Shown here: positions 6,352-13,601 of the stretch, in pieces
How positions within the stretch are numbered: position 1 is the stretch's first letter
Layout: every line of letters starts with the position of its first letter
Made by a program: the position numbers and the translations under genes
Notes under the pieces: model-generated
The model's input: the letters and a program-made list of their open reading frames with translations, nothing else
The model's database searches: none
Told to the model about the DNA's origin: nothing
Assembly (NCBI GenBank): GCA_964448055.1
Contig: CAYUVB010000040.1
Coordinates: 1-14,255 of the forward strand
Length of the DNA stretch: 14,255 nt
Origin: WANQ01 sp964448055
Lineage (GTDB): Archaea > Thermoproteota > Thermoprotei_A > Sulfolobales > WANQ01
Direction of reading: 5' to 3'

Positions 6352-6393
6352 GTACTATGCTTGGGGTGTTCAGGATAAAAGTGTCTATGTAAA

Positions 6394-6447
6394 CCAATAT
6401 ATACCCTACCTAGATGACTAAGAACACGTATCCTTTTTAAGAGGTGA
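6394..6447. promoter_or_regulatory. divergent promoter region between prenyltransferase and mannosidase
   Basis: The sequence ccaatatataccc at 6394-6406 offers a TATA box to both strands. For the minus gene it gives a leader of about 23 bases. For the plus gene it gives a start site near 6428 and a leader containing the perfect Shine-Dalgarno GAGGTGA at 6441-6447. A second plus-strand TATA candidate, ctttttaaga, lies at 6433-6442 but would start RNA near 6462, after the Shine-Dalgarno site. The choice matters for how the mannosidase is translated. Confidence 0.5.
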
Positions 6448-6454
6448 CATCGAG

Positions 6455-9088
6455 ATCAAGGGGAAACCTAAAGCCATAGTCTTCCTTCACACTCACTGGG
6501 ATATTCAGTGGTATCTCTCACGCTACGAATTACTATGGTATCTTGATAAACAAGTAAAGTATCTCATAGAAGCTTTAGAGCAAGACCTAATGCCTAGCTT
6601 TACATTTGATGGACAACTAGCACCACTTCTAGAATTTCTAGAACATAATAGGAAATATCATGATAGAGTACGTAACCTAATAGTAGGTGATAAACTAGAA
6701 GTAGGGCCATGGTTTACACAACCAGATACATTCCTAGTTAACGGCGAATCCCTTGTAAGGAACCTTGTTTTAGGAATAATATTATCAGAGAAACTTGGAA
6801 AACCATTAAGAGTAGCTTACCTACCCGATAGTTTCGGACTTACACCTCAGCTTCCCCAGATTTTAGCTAAGACAGGTATTAATGTAGTACTGTTTGAACG
6901 AGGTCTATGTCATGATATAAACGAGAACGGCCTCGACTTTATATGGAGAGCTCCCGATGGATCAAAGGTTATAGCGATATACTTGTTGAAAGGATATTGT
7001 GGTGCATCATTCCTAGGATGTGTTGATGAGGCAAGAATATATTCTGAGTGGAACGGTATTCTAATAAATGATACTATTGGTTATAGCCTAAAATTCTTCA
7101 ACTTAGACACCATAGGTATTAACATAGATAAGGCTAAGCTGGATGCTTATAACTTTGTAGTAGAACTTAAACCTCTTCACCCTCTAGGACTAATACCTAT
7201 ACCAATAGGCTGTGATCAATATATTCCTAGAAGAGATTTCTGCGAGAACATCAAGTATATCGTGGAAGGTTTAAGTAAAGCTGATACCAAACCCATATTA
7301 AAGGGTTTAAGAATACTGGAAGAGGTAAGAGTAGACCATACGCCAGAACTCTACGAGTACTCTGGTGAACTAAGATGTGCTAGGTATCGTAATGTCTTAT
7401 GGGGTACAGCTTCTACTAGAGTAACAATAAAACAATTAAGCTTTCAACTAGAAAACCTTCTACAAGTACTATTGGAGCCTCTACTGGTTTTCGCTAAAAT
7501 ACTAAATATAGAATACAATAATGACATTATTAGATCAATATGGTTAAGGCTTCTAAGATCACAATTTCATGACGCCATATGTGGTACTGTCTCAGATAAC
7601 GTTGCACGTAGAATTGAGAATGAGTTAGAAGAAGGAATAGAAGCAGCAAAACAAGCAACATACTACTTACTTGCAGAGATATCAAAGAAATTGAACATAG
7701 CGAGTAATACATTGTTAGTATATAATCCGTTGCCCTATAATGAATGGAATACTGTACGTATATTATTACCTAAGGGCAATTGGAGAAGCATAATAGTAGA
7801 CGGCATAAGAAGGCCGTTAGAGAAAGTGGTTGAGAATAAGTTCCTGGAATCTGATGAATACGTGTACACGTATAATCATAAACCGCTATCAATTTCTACT
7901 ATAGCTTTAAGTGAAGATGAAGTTAAAGGAGAGAATGGTATTGGAGGTAATCAGTATAGCATATGGAATCAATACGTTGAAGTGATGTTGAATAAAGACC
8001 ATGGATGTATTATTATTCGAGATAAAAGGACTAGTTATGAAATGGTATTAGATCTAGTAGATTATGGAGACTACGGAGACCTATACGATTATAGCTCGCC
8101 AGATAGTGATAAACCAGTTGAACTTAATGGTCAAAGTATTCGTGAGGTGAAGGTAAGTATAGGTAGTGTTAAAGCAACACTAACTATAAATGGCGTACTA
8201 TACATACCATACGATACAGATGCGAGGAAGAGAAGTGATAAGCTCATAGATAATACTTTTACTATGACCTTTACTGTCTACGATAATGTACCTAGAGTAG
8301 AGTTAAATATAAGTATACATAATAAAGCTTCAAATCACGTATTAAGATTACGGATATTCAAGAATTGTGAAACAGAAGTTTATGGAGATAAGGCATTCAT
8401 AAAACAAAAGCTAGAACCCAGGAAGCCTATAAGGCTAGGTCCAGAAATTGAACCATTAAACCATGTTGTACAGTCATGGATAGCTTTGAAAGACAGAAAA
8501 GGAGGAATGGCGATAGCTTTAAACGGTTTACACGAAGTATTTGTAGAAGACGGCCATGTAGAGATAACGTTATACCGTAGCGTCGGCTGGCTTTCTAGAA
8601 ACGATCTAAAGACAAGGAAAGGTCATGCGGGACCACCAATACCTACACCAGAAGCACAATACCTCAACAAGACATTAAGTTTTAATTTAGCTATAATACC
8701 ATTCACAGTAGAGGAATGGTTAGATAATAATGTCTATTCTAGGATAGAATCATACTATAGGAAGCCCATAGCCTACTTCAACAATATTATCGATGGCTCA
8801 AACAAGGAATATTGTATTGAGCTTATAGAGCTAGAACCTCAATTAATACTTTCAGCGTTAAAACCAGTTGAACCCGAACGAGGACAAGGTGTAGTTCTAA
8901 GAGTTTACAACATAGGTGATAATCCAGTTGTATTAGAGTTAAGCAAATTGAATATAGCAAAGTATTATAATAGTGCTTGGAGAGCTACACTAGATGAAAG
9001 AGTTAAAGAGAAAATAAGAAGTAGGTTAGAAATTAGACCTTATAGCATTGAAACAATAGTATTCGCTGGGGAATTTGAAGGTGAGTAA
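6455..9088 (+). CDS. GH38 alpha-mannosidase or mannosylglycerate hydrolase with non-standard start
   Basis: About 877 residues; a zinc-dependent retaining glycosidase. Signatures: FLHTHWDIQWYL (HTHWD at 6488-6502, zinc ligands), PDTFLVNGESLVRNL, YLPDSFG with the nucleophile Asp at 6827-6829, SQFHDAICGTVSD, and far downstream RSVGWLSRNDL with GHAGPP.PTPEAQ. All are typical of GH38, and the length is normal. The substrate could be mannosides of N-glycans or the compatible solute mannosylglycerate (MngB-like). The frame is open from 6422, yet no ATG, GTG or TTG occurs in it before ATG 6590, and starting there would remove the HTHWD zinc site. The start given here is ATC 6455, seven bases after GAGGTGA. 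The alternative is GTG 6444 with a -1 frameshift at 6461-6467. The rest of the frame is intact, which argues against simple decay. Its stop overlaps the next gene's start. Confidence 0.82.
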   Translation: MKGKPKAIVFLHTHWDIQWYLSRYELLWYLDKQVKYLIEALEQDLMPSFTFDGQLAPLLEFLEHNRKYHDRVRNLIVGDKLEVGPWFTQPDTFLVNGESLVRNLVLGIILSEKLGKPLRVAYLPDSFGLTPQLPQILAKTGINVVLFERGLCHDINENGLDFIWRAPDGSKVIAIYLLKGYCGASFLGCVDEARIYSEWNGILINDTIGYSLKFFNLDTIGINIDKAKLDAYNFVVELKPLHPLGLIPIPIGCDQYIPRRDFCENIKYIVEGLSKADTKPILKGLRILEEVRVDHTPELYEYSGELRCARYRNVLWGTASTRVTIKQLSFQLENLLQVLLEPLLVFAKILNIEYNNDIIRSIWLRLLRSQFHDAICGTVSDNVARRIENELEEGIEAAKQATYYLLAEISKKLNIASNTLLVYNPLPYNEWNTVRILLPKGNWRSIIVDGIRRPLEKVVENKFLESDEYVYTYNHKPLSISTIALSEDEVKGENGIGGNQYSIWNQYVEVMLNKDHGCIIIRDKRTSYEMVLDLVDYGDYGDLYDYSSPDSDKPVELNGQSIREVKVSIGSVKATLTINGVLYIPYDTDARKRSDKLIDNTFTMTFTVYDNVPRVELNISIHNKASNHVLRLRIFKNCETEVYGDKAFIKQKLEPRKPIRLGPEIEPLNHVVQSWIALKDRKGGMAIALNGLHEVFVEDGHVEITLYRSVGWLSRNDLKTRKGHAGPPIPTPEAQYLNKTLSFNLAIIPFTVEEWLDNNVYSRIESYYRKPIAYFNNIIDGSNKEYCIELIELEPQLILSALKPVEPERGQGVVLRVYNIGDNPVVLELSKLNIAKYYNSAWRATLDERVKEKIRSRLEIRPYSIETIVFAGEFEGE

Positions 9089-10427
9089 AGAACTATTCTA
9101 CTGTCCACAATGTAAGTCTAGGTTTAAGGAGCCAATACTATTATGTCCTAAATGTGGTGGTGTTGTAGATGTAGTAGTTGAGGAAAAAGACTGGAAACCT
9201 AGAGGTACAGGTTTATGGCGTTATGAGTCAATGCTACCTGAGTTTAAGGTTAAGATAAGTTTAGGAGAAGCATGTACTCCTTTAATTAGAAGTAAATGGT
9301 ACGCCCATGTTCTAGGCATAGATATATGGTTTAAAGACGAGTCACGTAACCCTACAGGTAGCATGTTTGATCGTGTTTCGGCTCTTATAGCTAGTCATAT
9401 ATTAAGTGAAGGCCATAATAAGGTTATTACAGCTAGTGATGGCAATATGGGTGCAAGCCTATTAGCATACCTTGCTGGTACCAACGTTAAGGTTAAAGTA
9501 ATAGTACCTCGGAACGTTGATGTAGGTAAAAAAGCACAGATGGAGCTTTATGGTGGTGAAATAGAAGTTTATGGAGAGTACCTGGATGAAGCAGTTAACT
9601 ATGCATCAAAACTAGCATCAACAAATAACTACTATAATGCAACTGTAGAAGTAAACCCACTAGGATATGTAGCTCTAAAAACAATAGCATACGAAATATA
9701 TGAACAAATAGGTTTCCCAGATACCATAATAGTACCAGCAGCCTCCGGTACAACAGCATATGCTATATACAAGGGATTCAAGGACCTAGTAAGCCTAGGA
9801 CTAATAGATCGTGTACCTAGAATAACAATAGTTCAAACACCACCATACCCAACTATAGCATGGGAGAAGCATGGAACAATAGAAGCATATACTTCTAGCC
9901 AAGCAATTGTAGGATTAACCTACAGGAACCCACCTCTCAAGAAAGTAGTTGCTGACATAATAGAGGAGACCCTTGGAGAAGTAATAGTAGTATCCATAGA
10001 GGAGGTCTATGAATCAGCAATAGAACTTGCTAGAAAAGAAGGATTACTTGTAGAACCTGCTAGCGCGGCCACATTAGCAGGGCTCAAGAAGGCTAGGAAC
10101 TTGGGTGAAAACGTAATAGTAATACTAACTGGTAGCGGATTAAAGATGCTTGCAACATATCTTGAAGCTAGGAAAGGTAAGATAATATATCATGTTCCAA
10201 CAAAAGCAATGATATTAAGAATCTTAGATGAGGAAGGCGAGCTACACGGATATGCTATTTGGAGGAGATTAGAAGGGAGAATAACACCTCAAACAGTATA
10301 TCAACACCTATCAGAACTAAGAAAAAGAGGTCTTGTAGAAATGGAGATTAAGAATAGAAGAAAAGTATATCGTCTTACGCCCAAAGGCAGACAAGTTCTG
10401 GAACTACTAAAACAAATCGAAGGATAA
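9075..10427 (+). CDS. threonine-synthase-like PLP-fold protein lacking catalytic Lys, fused to PadR-like winged helix
   Basis: A 450-residue protein starting at TTG 9075 (or GTG 9081), overlapping the mannosidase end by 14 bases. Residues 10-27 form a zinc ribbon (CPQC...CPKC). Residues 60-375 are a fold-type II PLP domain of threonine synthase type: DESRNPTGS, SDGNMGASLLAY (substrate loop), PAASGTTAYA (phosphate loop), VEPASAATLAG and LTGSGLK. In active enzymes NPTGS is followed by F-K-D-R, where Lys forms the Schiff base. Here it reads M-F-D-R, with Phe98 (codon ttt at 9366-9368) at the Lys site. Residues 377-450 are a winged helix of PadR type (HGYAIWRRLE, TPQTVYQHLSELRKRGLV, RKVYRLTPKG). 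Seen: the fusion and the missing Lys. Inferred: not a threonine synthase but a ligand-sensing transcription regulator. An enzyme of different chemistry is not excluded. Confidence 0.8.
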   Translation: MKVSKELFYCPQCKSRFKEPILLCPKCGGVVDVVVEEKDWKPRGTGLWRYESMLPEFKVKISLGEACTPLIRSKWYAHVLGIDIWFKDESRNPTGSMFDRVSALIASHILSEGHNKVITASDGNMGASLLAYLAGTNVKVKVIVPRNVDVGKKAQMELYGGEIEVYGEYLDEAVNYASKLASTNNYYNATVEVNPLGYVALKTIAYEIYEQIGFPDTIIVPAASGTTAYAIYKGFKDLVSLGLIDRVPRITIVQTPPYPTIAWEKHGTIEAYTSSQAIVGLTYRNPPLKKVVADIIEETLGEVIVVSIEEVYESAIELARKEGLLVEPASAATLAGLKKARNLGENVIVILTGSGLKMLATYLEARKGKIIYHVPTKAMILRILDEEGELHGYAIWRRLEGRITPQTVYQHLSELRKRGLVEMEIKNRRKVYRLTPKGRQVLELLKQIEG

Positions 10428-10472
10428 AATAATTAGAGTCTTCAATCCCTTACATGGCCATCATTTAAGGTA

Positions 10473-11489
10473 TTATTCGCGAAATGTAATATTTGTTACT
10501 TGTTTACTGAACTCTATAAGCATACCACTATAAGGATCTTGACGTATAATCTTTAGATTAACTCTATGCAATGCTATAGGTATACCATTAGGGTCTACCA
10601 TATATGATACGTTACCTATACTGGTATTATTTAGGAGCACATCGAAGTTTACAAGAAATACCTCTTTATTAGCCATATCTTTCTTTTCAATATTGTTAAA
10701 ACGTAGCTTCATAAGACCTTCTGCAAAATTCATTGTAGTATTCACGTTATCTATAACTATTAAGGTCTTCTTGGCATTATAGTCAAAATATAATTCAATT
10801 ATAGGCTTGTTAGAATCATTTATGTATACATGTAGTTCTACAGGTCTGTACTCGTTGTCGAATTTAACAATTGTTTTAAACCACTCGTTATATGTTCTAT
10901 TCATGGCAATACCTTTAAAATATCCTTTAAATATAAACTTGTCATAATTAGTTGATGCTAGGATGTATCCATCTATACCATATTTAATTTCATATGCTGT
11001 GTTTCCTCTTAAACTAATAGAGGATACATTGTAATTTAACGTATAATTGCCATATAAAGTATTATTAATGTTAACTAGATCCTTTAGTTTAAGTACCCCA
11101 TAACCACTTGTATTAGATGTTGACGTAAACGTCGTATTGTATATTACCATGTAGTATGTACTATGCGAGTACATTTGTTCTTCAAGTTCATTAAGTAAGA
11201 CTATACCGGGCATAGGAGAACTTAAAACAGGTAACATTGCTGGAACAACATAAGCTAGTGGTACACGGCTGCTCACAGACTCTAGGTTCATAAAGTATAG
11301 GAAACTCTCAATTGTATCGGCAAGCTTATTAGCATACTTTTCGTCAATAAGTCTACTAGTATAAATGTTAGTAGGTGCTGTGGATGTTTGGATATTAGTA
11401 TAGTATACTGCCGCAATTAATGCTAGTATTACTATAACCAATATTATATAATAGAAGTTTTTCCCTCCAAGGATACGCACATAATCCAC
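10473..11489 (-). CDS. N-terminally anchored exported protein, function unknown
   Basis: A 338-residue protein from GTG 11489. A single hydrophobic helix (FYYIILVIVILALIAAVYY, residues 12-30) follows a short basic tip. The rest, about 300 residues, is polar, rich in Asn, Thr, Tyr and Ile, with about a dozen Asn-X-Ser/Thr sites, as expected for a glycosylated domain outside the cell. Strand-rich stretches such as LHVYINDSNKPIIELYFDY suggest a beta domain. No family is recognised; it could be a lipoprotein-carrier-like or surface-layer-associated domain. The start is uncertain. A TATA box (ctatataat, complement of 11511-11519) gives leaderless RNA from about 11489, whereas GGTGGAT three bases before GTG 11480 offers a start three codons later. 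A 10-bp inverted repeat covers this promoter. Its end faces the PLP-fold gene with 45 bases between. Confidence 0.65.
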   Translation of the reverse strand: MDYVRILGGKNFYYIILVIVILALIAAVYYTNIQTSTAPTNIYTSRLIDEKYANKLADTIESFLYFMNLESVSSRVPLAYVVPAMLPVLSSPMPGIVLLNELEEQMYSHSTYYMVIYNTTFTSTSNTSGYGVLKLKDLVNINNTLYGNYTLNYNVSSISLRGNTAYEIKYGIDGYILASTNYDKFIFKGYFKGIAMNRTYNEWFKTIVKFDNEYRPVELHVYINDSNKPIIELYFDYNAKKTLIVIDNVNTTMNFAEGLMKLRFNNIEKKDMANKEVFLVNFDVLLNNTSIGNVSYMVDPNGIPIALHRVNLKIIRQDPYSGMLIEFSKQVTNITFRE

Positions 11490-11514
11490 CTAATTCAAGC
11501 ATATGGTGGATTAT
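11481..11514. promoter_or_regulatory. perfect 10-bp inverted repeat over TATA box and start (candidate operator)
   Basis: ATAATCCACC at 11481-11490 and GGTGGATTAT at 11505-11514 are exact reverse complements, 14 bases apart. On the minus strand one arm overlaps the TATA box (11511-11519) and the other overlaps the GTG start at 11489. A dimeric regulator bound here would block transcription of the gene at 10473-11489. If the site were within RNA, the hairpin could hide the start. Confidence 0.5.
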
Positions 11515-11642
11515 ATAGAACTACTAGTTTTTAATAGTATATGAAGCTATGGTTATATTGTTTTTAATGTTCTATCATATACTCATGTGTTTACTTAAAC
11601 AATTATGAGGTGTAGGATAGTTGTAGAGCTTTTCTACACTCT

Positions 11643-11680
11643 ACTTATAGTGTACAAAGCGATAGCATGTTAGGTAGGTG
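11643..11680 (+). promoter_or_regulatory. promoter and Shine-Dalgarno site for gene at 11692
   Basis: A TATA-like cttatagt at 11644-11651 would place the start site near 11674. GGTG at 11677-11680 lies 11 bases before ATG 11692. A short hairpin, TGTAGA/TCTACA, lies just upstream at 11622-11638. Between 11520 and 11621 nothing further is recognised. Confidence 0.4.
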
Positions 11681-11691
11681 CTAACTACGTA

Positions 11692-12336
11692 ATGATAAGA
11701 AGTAATAACCCTCTAAGTCTAGTAGCGTTATTTCTATCACTTGCAGTCCTATTCACTATATCAGGTTATGCTTATACTTTATGGCATGAACGATTAGAAG
11801 CTAATGCTATAATAGAAATAGGTGATCTCGAAGCAAAGATATGTAAATGTCCTCTTATAGTAGTTGTATGTAATGAAGTAATGATTAATGAATCTTGTCA
11901 AAGCTGTCACTGTATAATTTGTAGACATATACATGATGTAGAAGTTGATAATAGCAAGTTAGCAGTCTACATAAATGCTAATGATGTTACAGTAAATTCT
12001 ACACTATGGATACTATATACTATTAAAAATACTGGAACTTTACCACTAAAATTAAATAGAATAACAGTATCATCAAGTACTCCTATATCGTATATGAAAA
12101 CACGTATTTATGGACCATACGGTTTCGGTTATCATGGTGTCTATCCATTCAACTTAAACCTTAATTCTAAGAATAAGTGTCATTTAGTATCCCTAGTTCC
12201 AGGTGGGAAATCCCCACCAATAATATTCGATGTGAATGAATTCTTGTTTGTGTTAATTGAGATAAAACCTTCTATTACAAATACAACAAATATTGGATTA
12301 ACATTATTTGCTGATGTCAGCCTATGGAGTAGCTAA
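11692..12336 (+). CDS. exported Cys-rich protein, TasA/camelysin-like N-terminus
   Basis: This 214-residue protein starts with a hydrophobic segment (PLSLVALFLSLAVLFTISGY, residues 7-26) followed by AYTLWHERLEANAIIEIGD and LEAKI. That pattern of YA.W.e.l.....i..G.L.a resembles the region after the signal peptide in SipW-dependent TasA/camelysin proteins and their archaeal pilus relatives (AbpA). The resemblance is by eye. Next comes a striking cluster of seven Cys in 27 residues: Cys51, 53, 60, 69, 72, 74 and 77, with His73, 79 and 81. It includes CQSCH, a CxxCH motif, then CIICRHIH. The remaining 130 residues are beta-rich with a further Cys163 and Asn-X-Ser/Thr sites. Possible roles are a filament or matrix subunit with a metal, disulfide or heme site. 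The gene ends by overlapping the transporter gene tail-to-tail. Confidence 0.6.
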   Translation: MIRSNNPLSLVALFLSLAVLFTISGYAYTLWHERLEANAIIEIGDLEAKICKCPLIVVVCNEVMINESCQSCHCIICRHIHDVEVDNSKLAVYINANDVTVNSTLWILYTIKNTGTLPLKLNRITVSSSTPISYMKTRIYGPYGFGYHGVYPFNLNLNSKNKCHLVSLVPGGKSPPIIFDVNEFLFVLIEIKPSITNTTNIGLTLFADVSLWSS

Positions 12337-13468
12337 TTCTCTTGTATTTTCTCATCGATATGAGTGTCGTAATAGTTGCTACAAGACCTACAATTACCAT
12401 AACTACGAGAACTAGAGAAAATAATTCTTTTGAAGATATGATTTTCATAACTAACGATCCCGTAAGTGTACCTAGATTAGCTATGAGGCCCGTAGCAAAA
12501 ACTTTCATAGGTTTATTAGCATATATTTGTCCAACCATGGTCCAAAACGGTACTCCTCCTGCTTGAGTAATTGTTACTAATAATAAGCCTACATCACTTA
12601 ACGGAGGAGTTGTATGTACTGTTAGTAATAGTCCAGTAATTGTTGTAATGTATATTATTATCATAGTATTTATACTTACATGTACAATATTTTTAGATGA
12701 CGACCTTGATAATATGTACCCATAGAAACCAGCAGTAATGGTCCACATAATAGCAGCTAAAGAGTACATTCTAACATCTATGGTTACGTATATTAAGCCT
12801 ATATTTTTAAGATAATCTATTAGTCCTAGGAACCCATATAATATGCCTAATAGTATGTGAAAACCAATGCCCCAAGACCATACAATGGGGTCTAGCCAAA
12901 CATATTTACCTAATCTTTCAGTTATGGTAGGTTTTTCGAAGTCTTTATCATATATTAATGTCCATAATATTATAATGATAAATACTATAATAGCTGTAAG
13001 AATATATGTAGATATTATGTCCCTGGTTATGTTAGGTAGTACTGTACCTAGGTAGCTACCAGTGAAGATACCGGCGAGTACTATTGAAGAAGCTATGAAC
13101 CCTTTACTACCTCGAAATAGCTTGTTTATGTGAAGTGTTAATACTGGTATCGATGTAATAGATACCCCTTGTAGTAGCCTCAGGACGAGTATGACAACCA
13201 GATCCATAGTATACGGTAAGATAAGACATGTAATTGACAAGACCACATATGAAACCATAATTATTCTTGAAGGTTTTACAGGTATAATACTTGCTATAAG
13301 GAATGCAATAGATAAACCAGCCATAAACGATACCATGCCCCAACCTAGTACTTCATGGCTTAAACCGATGTTCTCAACTAGGCTAGTATAGAGTGTTAAA
13401 GGTATGAACCCCAGTGCCATTACTATATGATCCACTAGTATAGCAGCTTTCCTTCCTATATCTCTCAA
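12317..13468 (-). CDS. major facilitator superfamily transporter
   Basis: A 383-residue membrane protein from TTG 13468, with about eleven or twelve hydrophobic helices in two halves separated by a charged loop (DKDFEKPTITERLGKYVW, about residues 173-190). Helix 1 (ILVDHIVMALGFIPLTLY), the Gly-rich helix with FMAGLSIAFLIASIIP, and LRLLQGVSITSIPVLTLHIN in the fourth-helix position are typical of MFS carriers, which move solutes by proton coupling or facilitated diffusion. The substrate cannot be read. A minus-strand TATA-like gtttatattc (complement of 13499-13508) gives a start site about nine bases before TTG. Starts at GTG (codon 12) or ATG (codon 17) are possible but would clip helix 1. The last 20 bases overlap the end of the convergent gene. 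Confidence 0.75.
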   Translation of the reverse strand: MRDIGRKAAILVDHIVMALGFIPLTLYTSLVENIGLSHEVLGWGMVSFMAGLSIAFLIASIIPVKPSRIIMVSYVVLSITCLILPYTMDLVVILVLRLLQGVSITSIPVLTLHINKLFRGSKGFIASSIVLAGIFTGSYLGTVLPNITRDIISTYILTAIIVFIIIILWTLIYDKDFEKPTITERLGKYVWLDPIVWSWGIGFHILLGILYGFLGLIDYLKNIGLIYVTIDVRMYSLAAIMWTITAGFYGYILSRSSSKNIVHVSINTMIIIYITTITGLLLTVHTTPPLSDVGLLLVTITQAGGVPFWTMVGQIYANKPMKVFATGLIANLGTLTGSLVMKIISSKELFSLVLVVMVIVGLVATITTLISMRKYKRISYSIG

Positions 13469-13498
13469 GGTTAACCCAACGTATCAGAGGTTATGGAG

Positions 13499-13593
13499 AA
13501 TATAAACTTATACAATTCCTTAGCACAAGGAATTAATGTTCGAATAATTAGTTTTTAATGACACAGTGTTAGTGTTAATGAAAAGTTAGGGGA
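13499..13593. promoter_or_regulatory. divergent promoter region, transporter and coiled-coil gene
   Basis: The minus strand has gtttatattc (complement of 13499-13508) for the transporter. The plus strand has gtttttaatg at 13551-13560, with a predicted start near 13581, and AGGGGA at 13588-13593, eight bases before ATG 13602. Confidence 0.45.
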
Positions 13594-13601
13594 ACCTTAA
13601 T

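Noticed and set aside
6590..9088. ATG 6590 as the start of the mannosidase
   Set aside because: It would delete the HTHWD zinc-ligand motif and a typical N-terminal helix, and has no Shine-Dalgarno site close by.
9075..10427. Annotation as a working threonine synthase
   Set aside because: The lysine required for PLP Schiff base is Phe, and a DNA-binding domain is fused. The fold is kept but the usual chemistry is not supported.
12867..13391. Short plus- and minus-strand frames within the transporter gene
   Set aside because: All lie inside the well-supported MFS gene, lack start signals and have no recognisable protein features.
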